From contig CAZRQU010000014.1 in NCBI GenBank assembly GCA_964602485.1, positions 1 to 22,203 on the forward strand: 22,203 bases of DNA, given 5' to 3'. The DNA is from WJLG01 sp964602485 (lineage in GTDB: Bacteria > Patescibacteriota > Patescibacteriia > Patescibacteriales > WJLG01). Position 1 is the stretch's first letter; each line of letters begins with the position of its first letter. The translations under genes and the position numbers were made by a program. Positions 15,825 to 22,203 of this stretch are shown here, piece by piece. The notes under the pieces were generated by a model, which saw nothing but the letters and a program-made list of their open reading frames with translations, was not told the origin of the DNA and ran no database searches.

Positions 15825-16841
15825 TCACTTTCTCCTACTCTTAACAAGCAAAAACAATAAAGACGCTATCAAAACAGCTAGCAAACCTAAGAGTAGATAG
15901 CCACTCCAAGCCAAAGTCCCGGCCGTTTTTCGACTCAAAGCTCTTTCAAGTTCTTTGTTCTCATATTCAACTATCCTCTTATTGCCGGCCTTATCAACAG
16001 CTGCCACTTTTATGATACTTTTCATCTCTTGGTCCTTTAATGGATAAGGAGATCGGGCTATGCTCCAAACAGGCTCTTTTGTTCTACTGTCATCAGAAAA
16101 CAGTCCGAACCAACGGCCAACTGCTGGCTCAAGTTCTTTTGGTCTAACTTCTAAAACCTCATAATGGTCTATGCCGGTCTGTTTGTCAGTAGTAGAGAAA
16201 GAGGCGAATCTCTCACCTTGATATTCATCGATACTGACAACAAAAGGTTCAGGTAGGATATTGTCCTGGTCCAACCTTTCTTGCCATTGATCATCTTTAG
16301 ATTCCGCACTTCTATCTATCCTAATATTAGCTCCATTAAGTTTTAATTTAGCTTGAGTTCCTTGGCCGTCGTTGATAAGTATTCGGGAATCAGGGGAAAT
16401 ATCAACATTGGCTATTTTAAAATCGCCCTCGATCTCGCCAGGAGCCTTGAATATGAATTCACCCAATATATTACTATCGCCGGATCCTCCCGGGATCTGA
16501 CCGCAATAGCCTCCCGGGATCCCTCCGCTCATAACCACTTGGCCTTCATCGTTTATCAAAGAGGCGCCATCTTTACCCGGTCTTTCGATCCATAAGGAAA
16601 ATATGGATTCAGCGACTGAAAAATCTTTAAAAGACAAAGATTCGGGGAAATTCACCATTACCTCTCCGGAGTTTATACACTCTCCGTTATCCACATCTAT
16701 CTTGATCTTAAAAGAAAAAGTCTCCTCTAAAGCAACAGTCGCGTTGGCCGGATCAAGATAAAGTTCCGCCGCCTGCCCCATAGCCGGAAATAGAATAAAG
16801 AATAATGAAATGATTAAAAACAGTCTCCTTTTTAAGATCAT
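15825..16841 (-). CDS. Second cohesin-domain membrane-anchored surface protein
   Basis: A 338-residue protein with a signal peptide (about 1-24) and a cohesin domain (about 26-176). The cohesin shows AELYLDPANATVALEETFSF, the VMVNFPESLSF strand, SGGIPGGYCGQIPG and RILINDGQGTQAKL, the last matching the ANDGKGTN region of the other cohesin. An Ig-like domain follows (about 195-293), then a membrane helix (about 311-333) and a basic tail (KSRRK). It carries two cysteines (55, 113) in the cohesin that could form a disulfide. Unlike the first cohesin protein it has no cytoplasmic coiled coil and only one Ig-like domain, so it looks like a shorter receptor of the same kind. ATG start, no Shine-Dalgarno. 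A heptamer/REP array begins about 10 bases upstream. Confidence 0.82.
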   Translation of the reverse strand: MILKRRLFLIISLFFILFPAMGQAAELYLDPANATVALEETFSFKIKIDVDNGECINSGEVMVNFPESLSFKDFSVAESIFSLWIERPGKDGASLINDEGQVVMSGGIPGGYCGQIPGGSGDSNILGEFIFKAPGEIEGDFKIANVDISPDSRILINDGQGTQAKLKLNGANIRIDRSAESKDDQWQERLDQDNILPEPFVVSIDEYQGERFASFSTTDKQTGIDHYEVLEVRPKELEPAVGRWFGLFSDDSRTKEPVWSIARSPYPLKDQEMKSIIKVAAVDKAGNKRIVEYENKELERALSRKTAGTLAWSGYLLLGLLAVLIASLLFLLVKSRRK

Positions 16842-16851
16842 AATTTTTATA

Positions 16852-17395
16852 TTGGGTAATTTGTAATTGGTAATTTGGAATATAGTATTCAGTATTCAGT
16901 ATTCAGTATTCAGTATGCAGTATAGGGTATTCAGACTTGTCATCCTGAGTATCCCGCCTTGGCGGGAGACGAAGGATCTGTAATTTGGTATTTGTAATTA
17001 GTGATCTGGAATACAGTATGCAGTATAGGGTATTCAGACTTGTCATCCTGAGGATCCCGCGGAGGCGGGAGACGAAGGATCTGTAATTTGGTATTTGTAA
17101 TTTGGTATTTGTAATTAGTGATCTGGAATACAGTATTCAGTATAGGGTATTCAGGTTTGTCATCCTGAGGATCCCGCCTTGGCGGGAGACGAAGGATCTG
17201 TAATTGGGTAATTTGGTATTTGTAATTAGTAATTAGTGATCTGGAATACAGTATAGGGTATTCAGGTTTGTCATCCTGAGAATCCCGCGGAGGCGGGAGA
17301 CGAAGGATCTGTAATTGGGTAATTTGGTAATTGGTAATTTGGTATTTATTTAGGATTTAGAGTTTCACCCGTTATGCGTTATGTGTTATGCGTTA
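16852..17395 (+). repeat. Tandem heptamer/REP array between cohesin and dockerin genes
   Basis: About 540 bases without a gene. It opens with seven AGTATTC-type heptamers (16884-16932). Four REP-like cores of about 45 bases follow (16936-16980, 17039-17083, 17156-17200, 17267-17311; spacing 103, 117, 111). They are separated by 7-nt-phased A/T-rich DNA such as TAATTTG, GTATTTG, TAATTAG, TGATCTG. Each core has a CCCGC/GCGGG hairpin flanked by ATCCT...AGGAT. It ends with the block also found at 189-224 and a GTTATGC array that touches the dockerin gene's stop codon. Confidence 0.9.
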
Positions 17396-18700
17396 TCATC
17401 CTGTCCAGTGGAAAAGCATAATGGAAAAATCGACCAAACCAACCGTAGAATCATCGTTCACATCAGCTTCCTCATCATCAGTGCCCCAATGGAATAGCAG
17501 GATCGAAAAGTCAACCAAATTGACAGAGCCGTCGCAATTAAGATCAGCTATACCGCACTCCTCTTCCGGAATAACATCATCACCCACATAAAAACTTATG
17601 GTTCGACTGAAATTACTCTCTATTATACCATCAGCACTATCCAAGCGACTTACCGCTTTAACGGTATGAAAATCCTCGCTCAATGGCTCAGTGCTGAATT
17701 TATGGCTCCAACTACCAGTGTTGTCACTGTCAGTCTCATCTATTATCTTTTCTTCGGAATTTATATGAACATTTATTGAAGATTCTGGAAAACTTGTACC
17801 AAAGACCTCCGCCTCTTCCCCTATTTTGAATTTTTTCTTATTGATATCTATTGTAGGAGATATAAAAGCATTGGTAATGGTGGTAATAGACTTGGAAGCC
17901 ACTCTGAAAGTAAGTGTTAACAAGGTGGATTTCAAGCCAAGCTTATCCTCAGACCAAAGCCCAAAGGTATTTATACCAGCTGTTACATCTTCAGTGGAAA
18001 AATCGAACATACCTTGGGAATCAGCTTGAACTATCCCAACAACCTGACCGTCTATCAGCACCCTAACTTCCGAATTAGGGTATGATTTACCGCTTATCAT
18101 CACTTTAGTGACCCTGGCCTCTTCAGTGTCGCCTGGACGATACCCGGAAGAATATCTCCTTGACCCACCTCCACCTCCGCCTGTCCAGGGCTCAGCCCCG
18201 GGATCCGGCTCTTCTTCTCCAACCACACTGCAATTACTTAGATCCAAACGACAATCAGGAGTACACAAAAGAAAACCAGTATTATATCCATAAGTGGAGC
18301 AATCCGCCCCGCCAAAATCACCTCCATCGCACTCTTCCATCGGAGCTTTCATATAATTATTACCGCAAGTATAACAAGTGCTAGTGGAATAGGCTGTGCA
18401 ATCATCGGTGCAATTCAAAGTTCCGGAAGCAAAAGGCGAACTGGTGGCGCTGTAAGGATCGATAAAATCTTGACAAGTGCCAGTGCCGGTATCAGGCTCT
18501 AAGCCCATATTGGGGTTTCCCGGATCACAAAACTCTATCCCTGGCTGGGCAAAGCCATCTCCGCAAACAGTTATGACCTCTACATAAGTATCAGCATCAT
18601 CAGCCTGGACAAAATCCTTGTGCCCGCCAAAAAGCACTGAAAGAAAAACAGCTGATAAAACGAAAACTAGTATGAAAAATATCGGAAATAGGTCTTTCAT
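17396..18700 (-). CDS. Dockerin-bearing secreted protein with DUF4215-like Cys repeats
   Basis: A 434-residue protein with a signal peptide (1-33, ending VQA). A cysteine-rich region (about 46-157) holds two units of the CGDG/CGNN...ECD...C type seen in DUF4215-like repeats, followed by a Gly linker (174-179). Two Ig-like domains follow (about 196-267 and 278-372). A C-terminal type I dockerin (382-434) has two Ca2+-binding loops of the D-x-N-x-D-(6)-D form: Asp386, Asn388, Asp390, Asp397 and Asp413, Asn415, Asp417, Asp424. Both are followed by FSI(L/M)LFHW. There is no membrane anchor, so it would be retained on the surface by binding a cohesin; two cohesin proteins are encoded next to it. 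It follows the Ig-like anchor gene by 18 bases (one operon) and ends in TGA. Confidence 0.88.
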   Translation of the reverse strand: MKDLFPIFFILVFVLSAVFLSVLFGGHKDFVQADDADTYVEVITVCGDGFAQPGIEFCDPGNPNMGLEPDTGTGTCQDFIDPYSATSSPFASGTLNCTDDCTAYSTSTCYTCGNNYMKAPMEECDGGDFGGADCSTYGYNTGFLLCTPDCRLDLSNCSVVGEEEPDPGAEPWTGGGGGGSRRYSSGYRPGDTEEARVTKVMISGKSYPNSEVRVLIDGQVVGIVQADSQGMFDFSTEDVTAGINTFGLWSEDKLGLKSTLLTLTFRVASKSITTITNAFISPTIDINKKKFKIGEEAEVFGTSFPESSINVHINSEEKIIDETDSDNTGSWSHKFSTEPLSEDFHTVKAVSRLDSADGIIESNFSRTISFYVGDDVIPEEECGIADLNCDGSVNLVDFSILLFHWGTDDEEADVNDDSTVGLVDFSIMLFHWTG

Positions 18701-18718
18701 ATGGTCTTGGCCGGCTTT

Positions 18719-19777
18719 TTACTTTTGTTCTTTTTTATATCTTTCCGCTTTTTCAATTATCCACCCCCAGAACTTATCACTGGCGCCCTTCCACACCTTG
18801 GACAGAAGGAAAACAAAAGGCTTTATCAAAATTATCGCCACAATAGAGAAAACTCGCCAAAACTTACCTTTTATCAAAAGAATGACAACGGTTCCGATAA
18901 GCAGGAATATGAATGTCAATATCAACCAAGGCCAGATCCCAAGAGAGCCGCCCAATGAACCCGGCTCCTCAACAGCAAATGATATCTGATAATAATTAAC
19001 TATCTTTTGCCCTTTATAAACGCGTATCTCAGCCCAATACTGACCAACATCTAGCTTGGTCGGAAATTCCGCCTCCACTTTATCCATGGAAAATGGCTTG
19101 ACCTTCTTCAAGGTTTTATCCTCGTGAGATTCCAATTTCTTGGTCTTGGTTATATCAAAGACGTCAAAGGTTACTTTAGTGGGAGCAGTCCTGACATTGC
19201 CGGTATTCTCTATATTCATTACCGCTTTTGTCTTGTAAAAGAACTTTTCGAACATCCAAGACCAAGCTTTGAAGCTCCAGGGTTTGCCCAGCTTCTCTAT
19301 GTCCGGCACTGACACTGTCCTGACCAAAAAATCAGCATAAGTGACATTGGTCAATGCCAGATCCATATCTATTCTGGCACCCAAAGCAATGGAAACACCG
19401 GCCTTTCTCTGGCTACTGTCAGCTGGCACTACTCTAACATTTATATGTCCTTCATAATTGCCTAATTCAGTATCTTTTGGCGGAGCTATGGTAACCATCA
19501 TCGGCACCTGCAATTCTCCTTTGGGTAAAACGAATTCACTATCCTTATCTATACTTATCCAATCCTCTATCTCCGGAGCGTTTATCTTTACCTGAGCTTT
19601 AAGATCCTCATCAGCTGAAGACCTTAAAAGCCTTATTTCCTCTTTATACTCCGAGCCGGGGGTCAATTGATGATTTATTATATGAGGTGGAGACACACCA
19701 AAACCGGCTCGAGCCGAGTTGACCCAAACCAAGAACAAAAGCAAAATCAGAAGAGATTGTGTGATCTTCCTAAACAT
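18719..19777 (-). CDS. Membrane-anchored two-domain Ig-like surface protein (DUF916-like layout)
   Basis: A 352-residue protein with a signal peptide (1-24, ending ARA). The mature N-terminus GFGVSPPHIINHQLTPGSEY resembles the start of chaperone-like or DUF916-type Ig domains. One beta domain spans about 25-145 and a second about 180-270. A membrane helix (about 281-302) and a second hydrophobic stretch (308-326) precede a basic tail. The layout recalls the DUF916/DUF3324 proteins that work with WxL surface proteins in Gram-positive bacteria, but I only infer the similarity from the N-terminus and order. It is co-transcribed with the dockerin gene 18 bases downstream and may help to assemble or present it. 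ATG start; a 29-base inverted repeat lies in its leader. Confidence 0.7.
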   Translation of the reverse strand: MFRKITQSLLILLLFLVWVNSARAGFGVSPPHIINHQLTPGSEYKEEIRLLRSSADEDLKAQVKINAPEIEDWISIDKDSEFVLPKGELQVPMMVTIAPPKDTELGNYEGHINVRVVPADSSQRKAGVSIALGARIDMDLALTNVTYADFLVRTVSVPDIEKLGKPWSFKAWSWMFEKFFYKTKAVMNIENTGNVRTAPTKVTFDVFDITKTKKLESHEDKTLKKVKPFSMDKVEAEFPTKLDVGQYWAEIRVYKGQKIVNYYQISFAVEEPGSLGGSLGIWPWLILTFIFLLIGTVVILLIKGKFWRVFSIVAIILIKPFVFLLSKVWKGASDKFWGWIIEKAERYKKEQK

Positions 19778-19791
19778 TAAAATTCAAAATT

Positions 19792-19820
19792 GTCCGCATT
19801 AAATTAACCATTTTACGGAC
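19792..19820 (-). promoter_or_regulatory. Inverted repeat in the leader of the Ig-like/dockerin operon
   Basis: GTCCG (19792-19796) and CGGAC (19816-19820) flank AT-rich DNA with an AAATTAACCATTTT core. On the minus strand it lies about 15 bases before the ATG and could be an operator or an mRNA hairpin. Confidence 0.35.
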
Positions 19821-19837
19821 TATGATAGCTATATTAT

Positions 19838-19866
19838 ATGATACTATACATTTTTAAGATATGCAA
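19838..19866 (-). promoter_or_regulatory. Probable promoter of the Ig-like/dockerin operon
   Basis: TTGCAT (19866 to 19861), 17-base spacer, TATCAT (19843 to 19838). A TATAAT overlaps just downstream (19838 to 19833) but without a -35 at normal spacing. The leader would be about 55 bases. The rest of the spacer up to the terminator at 19936 is A/T-rich with nothing else recognised. Confidence 0.45.
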
Positions 19867-19935
19867 TCTTTTTTTAGGTTTTTTTATTAAAAATTGGCAA
19901 AATTTCAACTTTACTAATATTTGAAAAAAATAAAC

Positions 19936-19969
19936 AAAAAAAAGGCGGTTTTGTCAACTCGCCTTTTTT
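19936..19969 (-). terminator. Terminator of the large surface-protein gene
   Basis: An AAAAAAGGCG...CGCCTTTTTT stem (arms 19938-19947 and 19960-19969) with a 12-base loop and T tracts on both strands lies 24 bases past the gene's stop. It isolates the large surface-protein gene from the next operon. Confidence 0.85.
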
Positions 19970-19992
19970 GTATATATATTACTTTGATCCTG

Positions 19993-21738
19993 CTAATTCC
20001 AATTACCGTCAGCATCTTCACTGGCTGAGAAGGTATTTTGACCATAATATTCACCAGACACCGTTCCTAGAGGTATGCCAATACCCCACCAAATAACATC
20101 ACTGAAATCAGATTGATCGGTAGGCCTGGCTATCTCGACATCCAGATCCAAACCCGGAGAGGATGAGGCTGTCAAATTGGTTCCGCCAGTATCATAATCA
20201 AAGGTGGAAGTGGAGAATTTCTGATTCTCTCCACCAATGAAATTGGCGCCATCTTCCAGGTCCAACCCGTATAATTCGTTATCCAAAGGCGTATTTCCAT
20301 AATTTATGACCGTAGTCGACGCATTCCAAGTATCAGTATTACTATTAGAGTCAACCACTCCGTAATCTATCATTATTTCAGTTATATCCAAAGCTGCGGC
20401 CGACACCACTTCCACACCGTCCAAAGTAGTGTAAGAACTGGAAGTGGCTGTCCCATTATCGTCAGTGACGGTTATTCTAGCATACCAAGATTGCCCTGCG
20501 TAACCACCTCCTACTCCAGCGTCTGTGGGAACCGTATGATAAGCAAAAGTTGTGGTACAGGTATAAGTAGCGGTCGGGTCAGTATTTCCTGAACAATCGG
20601 ATAAAGTACAGCTGCTAACCAAATAACAATTATTATCATCAGCTGAGCAACCAGCCCCTTCTCCTGATAGATACATAGTACTGGTGGCATTGCTCAGGTC
20701 TGTACAGCCATTTTGATCGGTAACCGAAGTGGTAGTAGCAGCTACCTCAACTTCGGTGGCATTCTTGATATTCAAATTGATATTCTGCCCAGCATTCAAA
20801 CTGACAGTGCCATCGCCTATCTCAGGTGAAACGTTTATTATCGTATAGTTACTGGATACTGATGATGTGGCTTCCAGATCGTGCCAATCATAAACAAAGG
20901 CATAATAGGTATAAGCCTGATCTGGTGTTGGTGATGTATCTGTGTAATTACAGCTAACATTAGGTGAAGTGGAGGTTCCGTTACATATCTCATTATCAAC
21001 ACAGCCTAAACCTAAAGTAAAATTATTGGAATCACAAACATACATAGTGAGCTCATCTGCTCCTCCTTCAGTATCCCCATCAGTGACCGTACCTTCTATG
21101 GTAAATGTCCCACCCGGCTCTTGATCATCCACAGTTGTATTAACACTGGCAAGATTGGGGTGATGATTTATATAAACCGGACTTCCGGAAGCTGTAGCTC
21201 CTCCTTGGTGAGGATCTGAACAACGATTCTTATCACACACGAAGCCATACCATTCCTGCGTCTCAGAGCCCGGATCGCTTACATTATTATAAGTACAACT
21301 GGTCTCGGTCTGATCAGTGGTCGAAGCCGTAGAACAAAGCTCAGTACCGCCACCATCACAACTAGGCACCCAGTTGCTTACCGAAGCCGAAGACGCGGTA
21401 CATATCACCAATAAGAACCCCAGTCCTTCGGGGTCCGTACCAGTACCTTTGAAATCGATGCTACTGCCGATATTTACCGGCGAAGTGGAAGCTGAAGCCG
21501 GATCCTCTTCTGGCTCATCCCCAGCAGCAAAATAAGGAGCCGCGTCCGCCACTTCTACCGTAGTGGTAGCTGTGTCAGCCTGCGCCTCCTGGCTCATATT
21601 TATCAAACCCCTGTCATTTCCGGGGATCAGATCGAAATTGATATTGAAAGAAAAGCCAAGAACTAAAGAACTTAACAAACACAAAGATAAAAACCACGGG
21701 AATGTCTTCTCTACTTTTCTTTTTATAATTTTGCCCAT
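19993..21738 (-). CDS. Large secreted multi-domain Ig-like surface protein
   Basis: A 581-residue exported protein with a long signal region (hydrophobic 14-31, likely cleavage after AQA at 54). Three related beta-sandwich modules follow (about 67-190, 194-300, 303-436), each with several cysteines and a common pattern of VCD/ICT, a SxCxYxD segment and an aromatic YYAFVYD/EWYGFVCD strand. A C-terminal Ser/Thr/Asp-rich domain (446-575) ends FSASEDADGNWN. This resembles the abundant Ser/Thr-rich surface proteins of CPR bacteria. No membrane helix, sortase motif or dockerin is visible at the C-terminus, so how it is retained is unclear. Its gene has its own promoter and terminator. Start is ATG at 21736-21738 without Shine-Dalgarno. 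The exact function is unknown. Confidence 0.75.
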   Translation of the reverse strand: MGKIIKRKVEKTFPWFLSLCLLSSLVLGFSFNINFDLIPGNDRGLINMSQEAQADTATTTVEVADAAPYFAAGDEPEEDPASASTSPVNIGSSIDFKGTGTDPEGLGFLLVICTASSASVSNWVPSCDGGGTELCSTASTTDQTETSCTYNNVSDPGSETQEWYGFVCDKNRCSDPHQGGATASGSPVYINHHPNLASVNTTVDDQEPGGTFTIEGTVTDGDTEGGADELTMYVCDSNNFTLGLGCVDNEICNGTSTSPNVSCNYTDTSPTPDQAYTYYAFVYDWHDLEATSSVSSNYTIINVSPEIGDGTVSLNAGQNINLNIKNATEVEVAATTTSVTDQNGCTDLSNATSTMYLSGEGAGCSADDNNCYLVSSCTLSDCSGNTDPTATYTCTTTFAYHTVPTDAGVGGGYAGQSWYARITVTDDNGTATSSSYTTLDGVEVVSAAALDITEIMIDYGVVDSNSNTDTWNASTTVINYGNTPLDNELYGLDLEDGANFIGGENQKFSTSTFDYDTGGTNLTASSSPGLDLDVEIARPTDQSDFSDVIWWGIGIPLGTVSGEYYGQNTFSASEDADGNWN

Positions 21739-21758
21739 ATATTTTATGGAATTACAAC

Positions 21759-21767
21759 TTATCCACA
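21759..21767 (+). promoter_or_regulatory. DnaA-box-like sequence TTATCCACA in the leader
   Basis: A perfect match to the classic DnaA box lies between the promoter and the ATG of the large surface protein. It is single, so it is not an origin. It may be chance or a regulatory DnaA site. Confidence 0.3.
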
Positions 21768-21787
21768 GCCATTTCCTGATTACTATT

Positions 21788-21816
21788 ATTATACCATATT
21801 TTCAAATCTGAACCAA
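21788..21816 (-). promoter_or_regulatory. Promoter of the large surface-protein gene
   Basis: TTGGTT (21816 to 21811), 17-base spacer, TATAAT (21793 to 21788) with extended TGG. The leader is about 43 bases. The -35 is close to a heptamer array that begins at 21821. Confidence 0.7.
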
Positions 21817-21820
21817 CCAT

Positions 21821-22151
21821 AACGCGTAACGCGTAACTCATAACGCATAACGGGTGAAATCCTAAATCCTAAACCCTGACACACTTCACCCCTTTGAAAA
21901 AAAGGGGTAATTTTTAAATTTTATAATTTTATAATTTTTGAAATAATTTCTAATTTTTAATTCTAAACACTGAATAACCAATTACAAATTACTTTAAAGA
22001 TGACAAGCCTGAATACCCTATACTGCATACTGAATACTATATTCCAAATTACAAATTACATATCCTTGATCACTAATCCCCAATTACAAATTACTAATTA
22101 CAAATTACCCAATTACAAATTACTAATATCAAATTACAAATTACAAATTAC
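21821..22151 (-). repeat. Heptamer-phased composite repeat (reverse copy)
   Basis: In plus-strand order: AACGCGT/AACGCAT heptamers (21821-21851), CCTAAAT heptamers and CTGACACAC, a hairpin ACCCCTTT/AAAGGGGT (21888-21908), A/T-rich DNA, a truncated REP core (only ATGACAAGCCT near 22010) and the CTGAATA/CTGCATA/ACAAATT heptamers. From about 22018 the DNA runs in 7-nt steps for about 130 bases with one register slip. It ends within a base of the stop codon of the edge reading frame. There is no gene in this stretch. Confidence 0.8.
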
Positions 22152-22202
22152 CTACACTTGATAAAAATAAGCTTTATCGTCTCGCTTATCCTCATCCCGA
22201 CT
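22152..22202 (-). CDS. C-terminal fragment of a gene cut by the right edge
   Basis: A minus-strand frame enters from the right edge and ends in TAG (22152-22154) after 16 codons, mostly charged (RDEDKRDDKAYFYQV). It is in the same orientation as all other protein genes, and the repeat array begins right after its stop. It is too short to identify or to be sure of coding. Confidence 0.3.
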   Translation of the reverse strand, partial: SRDEDKRDDKAYFYQV

Positions 22203-22203
22203 G

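Noticed and set aside
16936..17311. Regularly spaced repeats resembling a CRISPR array
   Set aside because: Only four copies, spacing varies from 103 to 117, the intervening DNA is itself repetitive, and no cas genes are nearby.
17396..18700. UGA recoding (Gracilibacteria/SR1 code)
   Set aside because: TGA ends the dockerin and second cohesin genes at natural protein ends, and the proteins have no in-frame TGA.
19993..21738. Dockerin remnant at the C-terminus (DADGNWN) of the large surface protein
   Set aside because: Only a few residues resemble a Ca2+ loop start; there is no 12-residue loop or following helix.

Overview
The window looks like chromosome from an uncultured ultra-small bacterium of the Candidatus Patescibacteria/CPR radiation, probably Parcubacteria-like. 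This is inferred from the gene content: a VirD4/TraG-like ATPase with a C-terminal CxxC...CxxC ribbon beside a conserved membrane partner, cohesin and dockerin surface proteins with the LVDFSILLFHW style of dockerin, small FtsEX and DivIC proteins, few Shine-Dalgarno sequences and moderate-to-low GC. TGA is used as a normal stop, so this is not a UGA-recoded Gracilibacteria/SR1 genome. Every protein gene is on the minus strand; only tRNA-Thr is on the plus strand.

Layout. 1-345: a terminator, tRNA-Gln(TTG) and a repeat-rich spacer. 346-873: an AAG/MPG-family 3-methyladenine DNA glycosylase. 874-1305: a repeat spacer. 1306-4618: a cell-envelope/division cluster, read as a D,D-carboxypeptidase fused to an RlpA-like barrel, then ftsE, then ftsX. 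4675-4747: tRNA-Thr(CGT) with its own promoter and terminator. 4761-7851: a P2-type cation ATPase followed 4 bp later by a DivIC/FtsB-like protein, behind a structured leader with an extended -10 promoter. 8035-13053: a membrane GT2 glycosyltransferase, the VirD4/TraG-like ATPase and its membrane partner, under a near-consensus promoter.

13202-21738 is a surface-protein island: a 36-cysteine repeat protein, two membrane-anchored cohesin proteins, a dockerin protein with DUF4215-like Cys repeats, a membrane-anchored two-domain Ig-like protein and a large secreted multi-Ig protein. The simplest reading is a self-contained cohesin-dockerin cell-surface assembly: two anchored receptors, one dockerin ligand and accessory surface proteins. 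It is the best candidate here for a little-described system.

The four larger spacers (about 142-263, 960-1295, 16852-17395, 21821-22151) are built from degenerate heptamer-phased repeats, REP-like hairpins and shared modules in a conserved order, reminiscent of the STRR heptamer repeats of filamentous cyanobacteria. Two of these arrays start directly at the stop codon of the preceding gene. A truncated minus-strand reading frame touches the right edge.
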